From Pseudoalteromonas neustonica (GTDB taxonomy: Bacteria; Pseudomonadota; Gammaproteobacteria; Enterobacterales; Alteromonadaceae): a DNA stretch of 64,000 nucleotides. Shown in pieces: positions 42,570 through 53,083 of the stretch. The DNA lies in contig NZ_BDDS01000002.1 in NCBI RefSeq assembly GCF_001653135.1, positions 310,001-374,000 of the forward strand. The letters run 5' to 3'. Both the position numbers and the translations under genes were made by a program. A model generated the notes under the pieces. It did not search any database, had not been told where the DNA came from, and worked only from the letters and a program-made list of their open reading frames with translations. Position 1 is the stretch's first letter. Each line of letters starts with the position of its first letter.

Positions 42570-43460
42570 TTACTCCTTTGAGAATAATTTAAATATGGCA
42601 CTAAAATCATCACTGCCAGCACCTTGATGCTGCAACATAGTATAAAGATTTTTTGCCATTGACCCCATTGGGGTTGATGAATTACTTTGCTGCGCTGCTT
42701 CCATCGCAAGGCCTAAATCTTTTGCCATTAAATCAACCATAAAGCCCGGTTTATAATTGTTACTTGCGGGAGCTGTGTCCATTACGCCTGGACACGGGTT
42801 GTAAAGTTCAAGCGTCCAGTTGCGACCCGAGCTTGCCGTCATAATATCGCTCAGTACTTTTGGATCTAGACCATTATTAATACCCATTTGAATTGCTTCG
42901 CTGGTACCTGCCATTAAAATGCTCAGTAGCATGTTATTACAGATTTTTGCGACTTGCCCCGCACCGATATCTCCAGCATGAAAAATATTTTTACCCATAT
43001 CAGCAAGTACAGGTTGTGCTTTAGCAAAGTGATCATCAGCACCGCCTACAATAAAGGTCAGTGTGCCTGCTGTTGCGCCTGCAACTCCACCCGATACCGG
43101 CGCATCTACAAAAGCAATGCCATGTTCACTAAGTTCAGCCCCTACTTCACGCGCCGATGCAGCATCAATGGTCGAGCAATCTATTACTAAGGTCGATTTT
43201 GCTAAAATATGTACAAGGCCAGTCTCACCTAAGTACAGTGATTTAACGTGCTTACTAGCAGGAAGCATACTGATCAACACATCAACATCACTTGCACAGT
43301 GTTTAGCGTCTGTCGCTTCAATCGCGCCCTGCTCGGCAAGTTGATTTACGACCGATTGGTTTAAATCAAACACCTTAACCTGATGGCCTGCTTTAACAAG
43401 GTTTGCAGCCATAGGGCCGCCCATATTTCCTAAACCAATAAAACCGATATAAAGTGACAT
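42570..43460 (-). CDS. ivdF: 3-hydroxyisobutyrate dehydrogenase
   Basis: 296 residues from the ATG at 43460, preceded by AAGGA; the frame extends 24 codons further into the previous gene without support. GFIGLGNMGGPMAANLVKAG is the NAD-binding signature, followed by DAPVSGGVAGATAGTLTFIV and KICNNM with the catalytic Lys. It oxidises 3-hydroxyisobutyrate to methylmalonate semialdehyde in valine degradation (also called MmsB). It lies 4 bases after the 3-hydroxyisobutyryl-CoA hydrolase gene. Confidence 0.95.
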   Translation of the reverse strand: MSLYIGFIGLGNMGGPMAANLVKAGHQVKVFDLNQSVVNQLAEQGAIEATDAKHCASDVDVLISMLPASKHVKSLYLGETGLVHILAKSTLVIDCSTIDAASAREVGAELSEHGIAFVDAPVSGGVAGATAGTLTFIVGGADDHFAKAQPVLADMGKNIFHAGDIGAGQVAKICNNMLLSILMAGTSEAIQMGINNGLDPKVLSDIMTASSGRNWTLELYNPCPGVMDTAPASNNYKPGFMVDLMAKDLGLAMEAAQQSNSSTPMGSMAKNLYTMLQHQGAGSDDFSAIFKLFSKE

Positions 43461-43464
43461 ATCA

Positions 43465-44610
43465 TTATCCTTGTGTAAGTTGTTTAAGTGGATGCGAGTC
43501 ATTATCCCAGCGAGCAGTAAAGAAACTCTCAATTAATTGCGCAGGTAATTGCTCAATTGTTTTAAATTGCCAGTTGGGTGCACCGTCTTTATCAATCAGT
43601 AACGCGCGGATACCCTCTTGAAATTCACCGACTTCACCACAGCGAACCGACATAGCCAATTCCATTTGAAAACACTCGCCTAAGCTTTTACCTTTTGAGT
43701 TAGCAAGTTGGCGCTCAACTAGAGCACAACTTAATGGGCAACCATGCTTTAATGATTTTTGCGCACGTGTAATCCAAACGTCATCAGTGTCTAGGTTTAA
43801 AATGTAATTAACTTTCTCTTTTAAATCTGTAAACTCAGCGAGTTTTTGAATAGTCGCTAAATTAGCTTTTACATTTCCTTTTGGCATGCGCCCAGATATG
43901 TTATCAAGCTCGGTTAGTAATGTAGTGAGTTTATCGTGATTTAACGCAGCTGTTTTTCCCCACTTAATCGCAGCGAGTTGATCAATCATACTGTCGTACT
44001 TATCAGCTTTAACGTAGTGATCAGCCAACGATACAAACATCGCATCATCGCAATTAATAGACGCTGCGGTTAGCCCTAAAAACAAGCCAACATGCTGGGG
44101 CATTTTATGTAAAAAGTAACTTCCGCCTACATCAGGGTATAAACCAATTGTTAATTCTGGCATGGCAATACGGGATGTTTCGGTCACAACACGGTGGCTA
44201 GCACCCGCCATTAAACCAAGGCCACCGCCCATTACAATCCCGTTACCCCACACTAAGATCGGTTTGTCGTAACAATGGATTAAATGATCAAGACGATACT
44301 CTTGGGTAAAAAAATCTTCAATTAAGTTGACAGGCTCGCCAGTTTTCATTGCGTTATGTAAGCTAACTACATCACCGCCAGCACAAAAGGCTTTCTCCCC
44401 TGCACCTTTGAGTATAACCATGGCAATATTACTATCATCTGCCCATGCAATTAGCTGCGGCTCTAATAGTTTGATCATGTCAAAATTGAGGGCGTTTAAC
44501 GATTTAGGAGCGTTGAGTGTTGCAAAGCCAATCAACGAGCCATTTTCTGCACGCGCTGTTTCAAAAACGACGGGGGCATCCTGTGTGTTTAATAGCGTTA
44601 ACTCAACCAT
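43465..44610 (-). CDS. ivdE: 3-hydroxyisobutyryl-CoA hydrolase (crotonase superfamily)
   Basis: 381 residues from the ATG at 44610, whose A is shared with the stop of the preceding enoyl-CoA hydratase gene (TAATG); an upstream TTG is less likely. The crotonase core shows LNALNFDMI, KAFCAGGDV, GNGIVMGGGLGLMAGASHRV and MPELTIGLYPDVGGSYFL. The extra C-terminal ~120 residues distinguish it from plain hydratases and fit the HIBYL-CoA hydrolase group. It releases 3-hydroxyisobutyrate and prevents build-up of reactive methacrylyl-CoA derivatives. Confidence 0.92.
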   Translation of the reverse strand: MVELTLLNTQDAPVVFETARAENGSLIGFATLNAPKSLNALNFDMIKLLEPQLIAWADDSNIAMVILKGAGEKAFCAGGDVVSLHNAMKTGEPVNLIEDFFTQEYRLDHLIHCYDKPILVWGNGIVMGGGLGLMAGASHRVVTETSRIAMPELTIGLYPDVGGSYFLHKMPQHVGLFLGLTAASINCDDAMFVSLADHYVKADKYDSMIDQLAAIKWGKTAALNHDKLTTLLTELDNISGRMPKGNVKANLATIQKLAEFTDLKEKVNYILNLDTDDVWITRAQKSLKHGCPLSCALVERQLANSKGKSLGECFQMELAMSVRCGEVGEFQEGIRALLIDKDGAPNWQFKTIEQLPAQLIESFFTARWDNDSHPLKQLTQG

Positions 44611-45389
44611 TAGCCGTTCACCCAATTTGCCTTACGTTTTTCTAAAAAGGCGTTAACCCCTTCTTGCTGATCTTCTGTATCAAACAAACCAACAAACAAC
44701 TCGCGTTCGAGTGGTAATGCATGCGCCATGGGTTGAGTGCGACCTTTTTGTATCAACGTTTTACAAGCGCTTACAGCAACAGGGCTTTGATCGGCTACTT
44801 GGTTAGCAAGTTTAAGTGCTGCGGAAAAGCTTTCACCTTGTGGTACCACTTCTTCGACTAAACCTATTTGCAGGGCTTTATCCGCTTTTAAGCGCTCGCC
44901 ACACAAAATCATCCGTTTTGCCCAGCCTTCACCAACAAGCCAAGCAAGGTTTTGTGTGCCACCAGCACACGGCAGTAAGCCAACTTTGGCCTCTGGCAAT
45001 GCCATTTGTGCTTGCTCTTCCGCTATACGAATATCACACGCCAAAGCCACTTCTAAACCGCCCCCCATGGCATAGCCATTAATTGCAGCAATTGATACAC
45101 CTCTAAACGCTGTTAATGCTTCAAATGCTTCGCCAAATACCTGCGACATGGTCGCTGCTACGCCTTTATCACCACCTGCGAATACATTTAAGTCAGCGCC
45201 CGCACTAAAAAACTTTTCACCTTCACCAGTGATCACTAATGAATAGACGTTTTTATTATCGTTTAGCTCATTTACCGTGTCTTTTAAGGCTATCAAGGTG
45301 TCTTTAGTCCAGGTATTCGCTGGCGGGTTAGACATGGTTAAAATCGCTACGTGGCCTTCAATGGTTAAATCAATACTTGGGTTTGACAT
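44610..45389 (-). CDS. ivdD: Enoyl-CoA hydratase
   Basis: 259 residues, crotonase fold: ILTMSNPPANTWTK, KFFSAGADLN, AINGYAMGGGLEVALACDIR with the first oxyanion Gly, and LPEAKVGLLPCAGGTQ with the active-site Glu. In this operon it hydrates methacrylyl-CoA (valine) and tiglyl-CoA (isoleucine). It lies 10 bases after the acyl-CoA dehydrogenase gene and is coupled to ivdE by TAATG. Confidence 0.93.
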   Translation of the reverse strand: MSNPSIDLTIEGHVAILTMSNPPANTWTKDTLIALKDTVNELNDNKNVYSLVITGEGEKFFSAGADLNVFAGGDKGVAATMSQVFGEAFEALTAFRGVSIAAINGYAMGGGLEVALACDIRIAEEQAQMALPEAKVGLLPCAGGTQNLAWLVGEGWAKRMILCGERLKADKALQIGLVEEVVPQGESFSAALKLANQVADQSPVAVSACKTLIQKGRTQPMAHALPLERELFVGLFDTEDQQEGVNAFLEKRKANWVNG

Positions 45390-45399
45390 TTCGCGTTCC

Positions 45400-46557
45400 T
45401 TATAGAATATCGGCTGCTGATTGCGCTAAAATACGACGAGCAATAATCACCCGCATAATTTCGTTAGTACCTTCAAGAATTTGATGAACGCGTACATCTC
45501 GTACATGGCGCTCAAGTGGGTATTCTTTGATATAACCGTAGCCACCATGAATTTGCAATGCATCATTACACACTGTAAAGCCTACATCGGTGGCAAAACG
45601 TTTTGCCATGGCGCAATAAGTGGTTTTTTCACTGTCGCCTGAGTCGAGCTTAAACGCTGCTAATCGCACCATTTGGCGCGCTGCAACAAGTTCAGTATTC
45701 ATATCGGCTATTTTAAATTGCAGTGCTTGAAACGCAGCCAGTGGTTTACCAAATTGCTCACGTTCTTTTAAATATTCACGGGCTGTTTGTAGTGCGGCTT
45801 GTGCAGTGCCAATTGAGCAGGTTGCAATGTTGATGCGTCCGCCATCTAGGCCTTGCATTGCAAATTTAAAGCCTTCTCCCTCAGCGCCTAATAAGTTGTG
45901 TGCAGGAATACGCACATCTTCAAAACTAATTAAGCGTGTAGGTTGTGCATTCCAGCCCATTTTTTCTTCAGCTTTGCCATATTCAACACCTTTAGCATCA
46001 GCAGGGACTACAAAAGCAGAAATACCGGCAGCGCCATCACCGCCAGTACGTGCCATGACTACCAATACTTCGGTTTCACCCGCGCCAGAGATAAACATTT
46101 TTGAGCCGTTGATCACGTATTCGTCGCCATCACGCACCGCTTTGGTTTTCAATGATGCAGCATCTGACCCAGAGCCTGGCTCTGTTAAACAGTAAGACGC
46201 TAGTAACTCGCCCATTACCAATTGGTCACAATATTGCTCTTTAGTTTGCTCAGTTCCAAAACTTGCGATCATCCAAGTGGCCATATTATGAATGGTCAAC
46301 ATCGCAGTGGTTGCTGTACAGCCCATCGCAAGCTGTTCAAAAATAATGCTTGAATCTAAACGCGATAAACCTAAACCACCGGCTTCCTCTGGCGTATAAA
46401 GACCACAAAACCCTAACTGACCTGCGGCTTTAATGGTGTCTTTAGGAAAAATATGTTCACGGTCCCACTTTGCTGCGTGTGGAGCGAGTTCTGATTCAGC
46501 GAATTGGCGAGCAGTTTGTGCAAATGCTTGTTGATCTTCAGTTAAATTAAAGTCCAT
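45400..46557 (-). CDS. ivdC: Acyl-CoA dehydrogenase (isobutyryl/2-methylbutyryl-CoA)
   Basis: 385 residues, FAD-dependent acyl-CoA dehydrogenase: LASYCLTEPGSGSDAASLKT (FAD and substrate loop), MFISGAGE, GKPLAAFQALQFKIADM, IHGGYGYIKEYPLERHVRDV and the C-terminal LEGTNEIMRVIIAR with the catalytic Glu. It carries out the first oxidation of branched acyl-CoA esters from valine and isoleucine, passing electrons to ETF. It follows ivdB after about 120 bases. Confidence 0.94.
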   Translation of the reverse strand: MDFNLTEDQQAFAQTARQFAESELAPHAAKWDREHIFPKDTIKAAGQLGFCGLYTPEEAGGLGLSRLDSSIIFEQLAMGCTATTAMLTIHNMATWMIASFGTEQTKEQYCDQLVMGELLASYCLTEPGSGSDAASLKTKAVRDGDEYVINGSKMFISGAGETEVLVVMARTGGDGAAGISAFVVPADAKGVEYGKAEEKMGWNAQPTRLISFEDVRIPAHNLLGAEGEGFKFAMQGLDGGRINIATCSIGTAQAALQTAREYLKEREQFGKPLAAFQALQFKIADMNTELVAARQMVRLAAFKLDSGDSEKTTYCAMAKRFATDVGFTVCNDALQIHGGYGYIKEYPLERHVRDVRVHQILEGTNEIMRVIIARRILAQSAADIL

Positions 46558-46675
46558 AGCAGGCCTCTTATTTATATTTGTTGTCGGTAAAATCTATTCG
46601 TGAAGAGCAGCGAAGGCTAAAAATGTGCCCGCCTTCGCGCCCCTCTTTTTTATTATGTGGAGTAAGTTAAATTAA

Positions 46676-48166
46676 TTACTTAAGGTTGATACTCATATTG
46701 GGGCCTGACGCAATATCGTCTTCAAACCAGCGTGAGGTAATGGTTTTAGTTTCAGTGTAAAAACGAATGCCTTGTTTACCGTAAGTATGCGTGTCACCGT
46801 AAAAAGAACCTTTCCAACCAGTAAATGAGAAGAACGGCAGTGGCACAGGAATTGGCACGTTAATACCTACTTGCCCTACTTCAATTTCGTGTTGGAACTT
46901 ACGCGCAACAGCGCCACTTGAGGTAAATAACGACGTGCCGTTACCAAATGGCGAATCATTAATAAGTGCAATGGCTTCATCTAGTGAATCAACAAACATA
47001 CATGCCAGTACAGGACCAAAGATTTCTTCTTTGTATAAATCCATGTCAGTCGTTACATCAGTAAATAAGGTAGGTCCTACCCAGTTGCCTTGCTCAGAAC
47101 CTACAACAGTAAAGTCAGAACCATCAATTAAACACGTTGCACCTTGTTCTTTACCTTGGGCAATCAATGATAAAATACGCGCTTTGGCAGCCGGTGATGT
47201 TTGCGGGCCGTATGCCGCATCTTTATCATCCCATACACCTGGACGAACATTAGCAAAACCTGCTTTAATGTCGTCAACCCAGTCTTTTGCTTGACCAACG
47301 AATACTGCCACTGAAATTCCCATACAGCGCTGACCTGCAGCACCAACAGAGGCACCAACGAGATTATTTACCACGTGCGAACGACTAGCATCCGGCATGA
47401 TCACCATGTGATTTTTTGCACCCACACACGCTTGTACACGCTTTAAATTTGCAGTGCCTTTTGAGTAAATGTATTCACCCACACCACAAGAACCCACAAA
47501 TGAGATTGCGCGAACGGCTGGATCTTCTAATAAACGGTCGACCTGTGGCTTAGTACCATGTACCACTTGTAATACGCCTTTTGGCGCGCCCGCTTCAATA
47601 AACAGCTCGGCTAAACGCATAGGCGTTAGTGGATCTTGTTCAGACGGTTTTAAAATAAAGGTGTTACCGCACACAATCGCCAGTGGAAACATCCACAGTG
47701 GGATCATTGCAGGGAAGTTAAACGGCGTAATACCTGCGCATACACCCAGTGGTTGCATATATGAATAAGTGTCGATTTTACGTGCCACATTCTCCATCGT
47801 CTCACCCATCATTAATGAGGGTGCATTCGCTGCTTGCTCAACCACTTCAATACCGCGCCAAACATCACCTTTAGCATCTTCAAACGTTTTACCAAGCTCA
47901 TGACAAATGATGGTCGCTAATTCGTCATGATGCTCTTTTAATAACGCAGCGTATTTCATCATAATGCGCGCACGCTCAGTGATTGGTACGTCTTTCCACG
48001 TTTTAAAGGTGTCTTTAGCTGATGTAATCGCTGCATCCATTTCTGCGTCTGTGGCACACGGAACTTGTGCTAACACTTCTTGGTTTGCTGGATTAACAAC
48101 ATCAATAAGTTGATCTGATGTTGATTGAATAAATTCGCCGTTGATCAGTAATGGTACTTGGTGCAT
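46676..48166 (-). CDS. ivdB: Methylmalonate-semialdehyde dehydrogenase (CoA-acylating)
   Basis: 496 residues, aldehyde dehydrogenase fold. The nucleophile is Cys281 in [31 protein letters not shown] and [10 protein letters not shown] are typical of MmsA, which uses CoA and lacks the usual general-base Glu. It converts methylmalonate semialdehyde to propionyl-CoA, the last step specific to valine. It lies between the thiolase and acyl-CoA dehydrogenase genes, as in the Shewanella ivd operon. Confidence 0.96.
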   Translation of the reverse strand: MHQVPLLINGEFIQSTSDQLIDVVNPANQEVLAQVPCATDAEMDAAITSAKDTFKTWKDVPITERARIMMKYAALLKEHHDELATIICHELGKTFEDAKGDVWRGIEVVEQAANAPSLMMGETMENVARKIDTYSYMQPLGVCAGITPFNFPAMIPLWMFPLAIVCGNTFILKPSEQDPLTPMRLAELFIEAGAPKGVLQVVHGTKPQVDRLLEDPAVRAISFVGSCGVGEYIYSKGTANLKRVQACVGAKNHMVIMPDASRSHVVNNLVGASVGAAGQRCMGISVAVFVGQAKDWVDDIKAGFANVRPGVWDDKDAAYGPQTSPAAKARILSLIAQGKEQGATCLIDGSDFTVVGSEQGNWVGPTLFTDVTTDMDLYKEEIFGPVLACMFVDSLDEAIALINDSPFGNGTSLFTSSGAVARKFQHEIEVGQVGINVPIPVPLPFFSFTGWKGSFYGDTHTYGKQGIRFYTETKTITSRWFEDDIASGPNMSINLK

Positions 48167-48256
48167 AACGCACTCCTCCCCAGAGGGTAATTGGTTAAGC
48201 CGCAGTAGTTATTATTAAAAGAGCCTGCGGCTGTGAGAGTTTAAGTTTTTTAAAAA

Positions 48257-49438
48257 TTAGAGTGTTTCGACTGCTAAGGCTACCGCTTCACCGCCACCAA
48301 TACATAAAGAGGCAACGCCTTTCTTAAGACCACGATTTTTAAGTGCATGAATAAGGGTAACCAAAATACGCGCACCGCTGGCACCAATAGGATGACCCAG
48401 TGCACAGGCACCGCCATTAACGTTAACTTTGCTTTCATCAAGTTTTAACTCGTTGATGGCAAGCATAGTGACCATGGCAAAGGCTTCATTAATTTCCCAA
48501 AGGTCAACGTCGTTCGTTGTCCAGCCTGCTTTTTCAAGTAAGCTATTCATAGCGCCAACAGGCGCAAGTGTGAATTCACTTGGTTTTTGTGAGTGTGTGC
48601 TGTGCGCAACAATACGACACAGTGGCGTAAGCCCTTGTGCTTTAGCATGGGCTTCACTCATCAAGATAAGTGCAGCGCCACCGTCAGAGATTGACGATGA
48701 ATTTGCAGCAGTAATAGTACCGTCTTTTTTGAATGCAGCACGTAGACTTGGGATTTTTTCTGGGCGTGCATTACCTGGTTGTTCGTCAATACTAACTGTC
48801 ACGTCACCTTTACGGCTACTCATAGTATGCGGTGCAACTTCGCTATCAAAATCACCATTTGCAATCGCTGCATTGGCTTTACTAAGCGAGTTAAGTGCAA
48901 ACGCATCCATTTGTTCACGGCCAATACCGTATTCATCAGCAGTATCTTGAGCAAAACAGCCCATCGCTTTATTATCGTAGGCGTCTTCTAGGCCATCACT
49001 CATCATGTGATCTTTAATTTCACCGTGACCCATACGCATACCGCCGCGTGCCTTTGGTATAAAATACGGCGAATTAGTCATGCTTTCCATGCCACCTGCA
49101 ATCGCGCTATTAATTGAACCCGCTTTAATTAAATCATGCGCGAGCATCGCCGCTTTCAAACCTGACCCACATACTTTATTAATTGTGGTAGCACCCGTGC
49201 TACGCGCAAGGCCTGCTTTTAACATGGCTTGACGTGCGGGTGCTTGGCCTAAACCGGCTGGCAATACACAGCCCATAATGACTTCATCAATAGCATTATC
49301 GCTTAATCCCGTATCAGCAAGCGCGCTGGCAATGGCTGTTGCACCTAACTCAGTGGCATCTGCACCGCTAAGGGCACCCATAAAACCACCCATCGGGGTA
49401 CGTTTTGCTGCTACAATAACAACGGCTTCGGTAGTCAT
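48257..49438 (-). CDS. ivdA: Acetyl-CoA acyltransferase (thiolase)
   Basis: 393 residues, type II thiolase: nucleophile Cys90 in NKVCGSGLKAAMLA, GGMESMTNSPY, GGACALGHPIGASGARI with the catalytic His, and CIGGGEAVALA with the second Cys. In ivd operons it cleaves 2-methylacetoacetyl-CoA to propionyl-CoA and acetyl-CoA; it can probably also handle acetoacetyl-CoA from the leucine side. It is the first gene of the minus-strand operon, facing liuR across a 329-base regulatory gap. Confidence 0.94.
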   Translation of the reverse strand: MTTEAVVIVAAKRTPMGGFMGALSGADATELGATAIASALADTGLSDNAIDEVIMGCVLPAGLGQAPARQAMLKAGLARSTGATTINKVCGSGLKAAMLAHDLIKAGSINSAIAGGMESMTNSPYFIPKARGGMRMGHGEIKDHMMSDGLEDAYDNKAMGCFAQDTADEYGIGREQMDAFALNSLSKANAAIANGDFDSEVAPHTMSSRKGDVTVSIDEQPGNARPEKIPSLRAAFKKDGTITAANSSSISDGGAALILMSEAHAKAQGLTPLCRIVAHSTHSQKPSEFTLAPVGAMNSLLEKAGWTTNDVDLWEINEAFAMVTMLAINELKLDESKVNVNGGACALGHPIGASGARILVTLIHALKNRGLKKGVASLCIGGGEAVALAVETL

Positions 49439-49528
49439 AAAAAAGGCTCCATTTTATAATTGGCAATATTCATGTGTGAGCGATAAGCCAAACACTGTAT
49501 TTATAATCTGCTTATGAGCATACATAAT

Positions 49529-49552
49529 ATTTACGTTTACGCCAACGTAAAT
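49529..49552. promoter_or_regulatory. LiuR-like operator, ivdA side
   Basis: ATTTACGTT-TACGCC-AACGTAAAT is a perfect 9-bp inverted repeat about 90 bases before ivdA. TTTACGT-type dyads are the recognised LiuR sites of branched-chain amino acid genes in gammaproteobacteria. Confidence 0.78.
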
Positions 49553-49716
49553 CTAAAATCAAGATTTATACGCTCAACAAAAGTGTAAACATATCTTTAT
49601 TTTTCTGTAGATTAATACAAACAGTGTAGCCTCAACCCCTGCTATAACTGATAACTGCCTTCAATACACTGCACATTATATTAGTCTAAAGTATAAGTTC
49701 TACAATCCACTTTACC

Positions 49717-49726
49717 TTTACGTAAA
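49717..49726. promoter_or_regulatory. LiuR-like operator, liuR side
   Basis: TTTACGTAAA is a perfect palindrome within the spacer of the predicted liuR promoter, preceded by a half copy TTTACC. It shares the TTTACGT core with the ivdA-side dyad. Confidence 0.72.
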
Positions 49727-49767
49727 CTTCACTTATATTGGAGTTATTCGAATGAGGTAAAAACACT

Positions 49768-50202
49768 ATGAATCAAGATAATCAAACAAATTTTGCAAGT
49801 TCTGCCGCAGAGCCTGCAAGTAATGAACAAACTTTTAGTATCAGTGAACTGGCTAAAGAGTTTGATATAACCACCCGCTCAATTCGCTTTTATGAAGATC
49901 AGGGCTTAATTTCACCTGAGCGTAATGGCCAAACCCGTATTTATTCAAAACGCGACAAAGTGCGTTTAAAACTTATTTTACGTGGTAAGCGTTTAGGTTT
50001 TACTTTGGCTGAAACAGGCCGTTTGTTTGAACTTTATGATGCAGATAAATCCAGCGCTAAGCAGTTAGTGACTATGCTTGACTTAATTTCAGATAAAAAA
50101 GCTGATTTAAGCCAACAAATGGATGACATTAAAGTAGTCTTGATGGAATTAGTCACCGCAGAGCGTCGTTGCCGCGATACCTTAAATAAATTAGATGAAT
50201 AA
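49768..50202 (+). CDS. liuR: MerR-family regulator of branched-chain amino acid degradation
   Basis: 144 residues. After a short disordered N-terminus, FSISELAKEFDITTRSIRFY is the MerR helix-turn-helix, followed by EDQGLISPERNGQTRIY and a C-terminal coiled-coil. It matches LiuR, which controls liu and ivd operons in this group of bacteria. GAGGT precedes the ATG. It is divergent from ivdA and first in the liu operon, with palindromes on both sides of the gap. The effector is thought to be a pathway acyl-CoA intermediate; this is not visible in sequence. Confidence 0.93.
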   Translation: MNQDNQTNFASSAAEPASNEQTFSISELAKEFDITTRSIRFYEDQGLISPERNGQTRIYSKRDKVRLKLILRGKRLGFTLAETGRLFELYDADKSSAKQLVTMLDLISDKKADLSQQMDDIKVVLMELVTAERRCRDTLNKLDE

Positions 50203-50266
50203 AAGAGCTTTAAACTATAACGATTAAATGACTATTCATTAACAGTCTCTCACACAGGAATGAATC

Positions 50267-51442
50267 ATGAGCACTATTTCACTATATAAAGAAATGAACT
50301 TTGGCCTAGGCGAAACAGCCGATATGATCCGCGATCATGTTAATAGCTTTGCCAGCCAAGAAATTGCCCCTTTAGCAGAGAAAACCGATCTTGATAACGC
50401 GTTTCCTAACCAGCTTTGGCCACAATTAGGCGAAATGGGTTTGTTAGGTATGACAGTATCTGAAGAGTTAGGTGGTGCGGGCCTTGGTTATTTAGAACAC
50501 GTAATCGCGATGGAAGAAATAAGCCGCGCCAGCGCGTCTATTGGCCTAAGCTACGGTGCTCATTCAAACTTGTGTGTTAATCAAATTAATCGTAATGGCT
50601 CGCAAGCGCAAAAAGAAAAATACCTACCTAAATTAATTAGTGGTGAACATATTGGTGCGCTGGCGATGAGTGAGCCTAATGCTGGCTCTGATGTCGTATC
50701 AATGAAGCTTAAAGCTGAGAAAAAAGGCGATAAGTACATTTTAAACGGCAATAAAATGTGGATCACTAACGGCCCTGATGCCCATACTTTAGTCATCTAC
50801 GCAAAAACTGATTTAACCGCAGGCGCTAAAGGCATTACCGCATTTATTGTTGAAAGTAACTTCCCTGGTTTTTCTACGGCGCAAAAACTCGACAAACTGG
50901 GCATGCGTGGTTCAAACACTTGTGAACTGGTTTTCGAAAACTGCGAAGTGCCAGAAGAAAACATCCTTGGTAATTTAAATGAAGGCGTTAAAGTACTCAT
51001 GAGCGGCCTTGATTACGAGCGCGTAGTACTTGCAGCAGGCCCACTGGGCATAATGCAAGCCTGTATGGACATCGTTGTACCGTATATTCATGAACGTAAA
51101 CAGTTTGATACACCTATTGGTCAATTCCAACTTATTCAAGGTAAAATTGCCGACATGTATACACAAATGAATGCAGCTCGTTCATACGTATACACAGTAG
51201 CGCGTTCGTGTGATCGTGGTGAAACAACCCGTAAAGATGCTGCTGGTGCAATTTTATATGCCGCAGAGCTGGCAACCAAAATGGCATTAGATGCCATTCA
51301 AATCCTCGGTGGCAATGGCTACATTAATGAATACGCAGCTGGACGTCTATTACGTGACGCAAAACTGTACGAAATTGGTGCAGGTACGTCTGAAATTCGC
51401 CGCATGTTAATCGGCCGCGAATTATTCACTGAAAGCCGTTAA
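50267..51442 (+). CDS. liuA: Isovaleryl-CoA dehydrogenase
   Basis: 391 residues, FAD-dependent acyl-CoA dehydrogenase: [47 protein letters not shown], and [20 protein letters not shown] followed by [12 protein letters not shown]. The catalytic Glu of this group lies inside the protein in [13 protein letters not shown], as in isovaleryl-CoA dehydrogenases, unlike the C-terminal Glu of IvdC. It oxidises isovaleryl-CoA to 3-methylcrotonyl-CoA. It follows liuR by 64 bases. Confidence 0.95.
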   Translation: MSTISLYKEMNFGLGETADMIRDHVNSFASQEIAPLAEKTDLDNAFPNQLWPQLGEMGLLGMTVSEELGGAGLGYLEHVIAMEEISRASASIGLSYGAHSNLCVNQINRNGSQAQKEKYLPKLISGEHIGALAMSEPNAGSDVVSMKLKAEKKGDKYILNGNKMWITNGPDAHTLVIYAKTDLTAGAKGITAFIVESNFPGFSTAQKLDKLGMRGSNTCELVFENCEVPEENILGNLNEGVKVLMSGLDYERVVLAAGPLGIMQACMDIVVPYIHERKQFDTPIGQFQLIQGKIADMYTQMNAARSYVYTVARSCDRGETTRKDAAGAILYAAELATKMALDAIQILGGNGYINEYAAGRLLRDAKLYEIGAGTSEIRRMLIGRELFTESR

Positions 51443-51453
51443 GGATAAACGCG

Positions 51454-53073
51454 ATGACTATTTTAAAATCAAGCGTTAACCCCCACGATCCGCAGTTTTT
51501 ACAAAACCATAAAAACATGGCTGCGCTGGTTGATGATTTACGCGATAAAGTAAGCGAAATTAGCCAAGGTGGCGGCCTTGCTCTTATTGAGCGCCATGAA
51601 GGTCGCGGTAAAATGTTTGTTCGTGAACGTATTAGCACATTAATTGATGAAGGCTCACCCTTTTTAGAAATTTCACAATTTGCAGCCTTTGGTGTATATG
51701 AACAAGCCATTCCGTGTGCGGGTGTTGTTGCCGGTATTGGCCGCGTAAAAGGCGTTGAATGTATGATCATCGCCAATGACGCCACAGTCAAAGGCGGAAC
51801 GTATTTCCCGCTAACAGTAAAAAAACACCTACGCGCGCAAGATATTGCTGAGCGTTGTCATTTACCCTGTATTTATTTGGTTGACTCAGGTGGTGCAAAC
51901 CTGCCAGAGCAAGACGATGTATTCCCAGATAAACTGCATTTTGGTCGTATTTTTTACAATCAAGCCCGTATGTCTGGAAAAGGTATCCCGCAGATTGCTG
52001 TGGTTATGGGCTTATGTACCGCAGGTGGTGCATATGTACCCGCCATGGCTGATGAAAGCATTATCGTAAAAGAGCAAGGCACTATATTTTTAGCCGGCCC
52101 GCCGCTCGTTAAAGCGGCCACTGGTGAAGAGGTAACAGCCGAGGAACTTGGTGGCGCTGACGTGCACTGTAAAACATCTGGCGTGGCTGACCATTACGCT
52201 GAAAACGATGCTCATGCGCTATCAATTGCGCGCCAATGTATTGAACGCATTAACTATCAACGCCCTACTTCACCATTATTGGATGATGCGCTCAATAAAG
52301 TAAAAGCGCCACGTTACGACATTAGCGAGCTATACGGCATCGTCGGGACTGATCTGAAAAAGCCCTTCGATGTACGCGAAGTAATCGCCCGCACTGTGGA
52401 TGACTCATCATTTGATGAATTTAAACGTTACTTTGGTGACACATTAGTGACTGGTTTTGCGAAAATTTATGGACACCCTGTTGGCATTGTTGCTAACAAC
52501 GGCATTTTATTTAGTGAGTCAGCCCAAAAAGGCGCACACTTTATTCAACTGTGTGCCCAACGCAATATCCCCCTCGTATTTTTACAAAATATCACCGGTT
52601 TTATGGTGGGTAAAAAATACGAAGCAGAAGGTATTGCTAAACACGGCGCTAAAATGGTGATGGCGGTATCATGTGCTGATGTACCAAAATTTACCGTTTT
52701 AATTGGTGGCTCTTATGGCGCTGGTAACTATGGTATGTGTGGCCGCGCATTTGAACCTACCATGATGTGGATGTGGCCAAATGCCCGTATTTCGGTCATG
52801 GGCGGCGAACAAGCTGCAGGTGTAATGGCACAAGTTAAACAAGATGGTTTAGCGCGTAAAGGCCAAAGCATGACTGATGAGCAAGTTACTGAGTTTAAAA
52901 AGCCCATTATTGATCAATATGAGCAGCAAGGTCATCCGTATTATGCCAGCGCCCGTTTGTGGGATGACGGTATTATTGACCCCGCTGATACGCGCAATGT
53001 GCTTGGCTTAGCGCTAAGCGCAGCAGCTAATGCACCTAAACGTGATTCGCAATTCGGCGTATTTAGAATGTAA
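51454..53073 (+). CDS. liuB: 3-methylcrotonyl-CoA carboxylase, carboxyltransferase subunit
   Basis: 539 residues, the usual length. [61 protein letters not shown] and [19 protein letters not shown] identify the carboxyltransferase half of MCC. It transfers CO2 from carboxybiotin on LiuD to 3-methylcrotonyl-CoA. It starts 11 bases after liuA and ends 10 bases before liuC, so the genes are co-transcribed. Confidence 0.97.
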   Translation: MTILKSSVNPHDPQFLQNHKNMAALVDDLRDKVSEISQGGGLALIERHEGRGKMFVRERISTLIDEGSPFLEISQFAAFGVYEQAIPCAGVVAGIGRVKGVECMIIANDATVKGGTYFPLTVKKHLRAQDIAERCHLPCIYLVDSGGANLPEQDDVFPDKLHFGRIFYNQARMSGKGIPQIAVVMGLCTAGGAYVPAMADESIIVKEQGTIFLAGPPLVKAATGEEVTAEELGGADVHCKTSGVADHYAENDAHALSIARQCIERINYQRPTSPLLDDALNKVKAPRYDISELYGIVGTDLKKPFDVREVIARTVDDSSFDEFKRYFGDTLVTGFAKIYGHPVGIVANNGILFSESAQKGAHFIQLCAQRNIPLVFLQNITGFMVGKKYEAEGIAKHGAKMVMAVSCADVPKFTVLIGGSYGAGNYGMCGRAFEPTMMWMWPNARISVMGGEQAAGVMAQVKQDGLARKGQSMTDEQVTEFKKPIIDQYEQQGHPYYASARLWDDGIIDPADTRNVLGLALSAAANAPKRDSQFGVFRM

Positions 53074-53083
53074 GGAAGTGAGT

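Larger units (their letters stand above)
49439..49767. other. Divergent ivd-liu promoter region
   Basis: 329 bases between ivdA (minus) and liuR (plus). It contains two LiuR-like dyads (49529-49552 and 49717-49726) and a plausible liuR promoter: TTTACC (49711-49716) and TATATT (49734-49739) separated by 17 bases, with the second dyad in the spacer as is usual for MerR-type control. The ivdA promoter was not resolved. Confidence 0.7.

Noticed and set aside
48429..48950. 173-codon plus-strand frame
   Set aside because: Entirely antisense to ivdA, whose thiolase motifs are unambiguous; long shadow frames are usual in this codon context.
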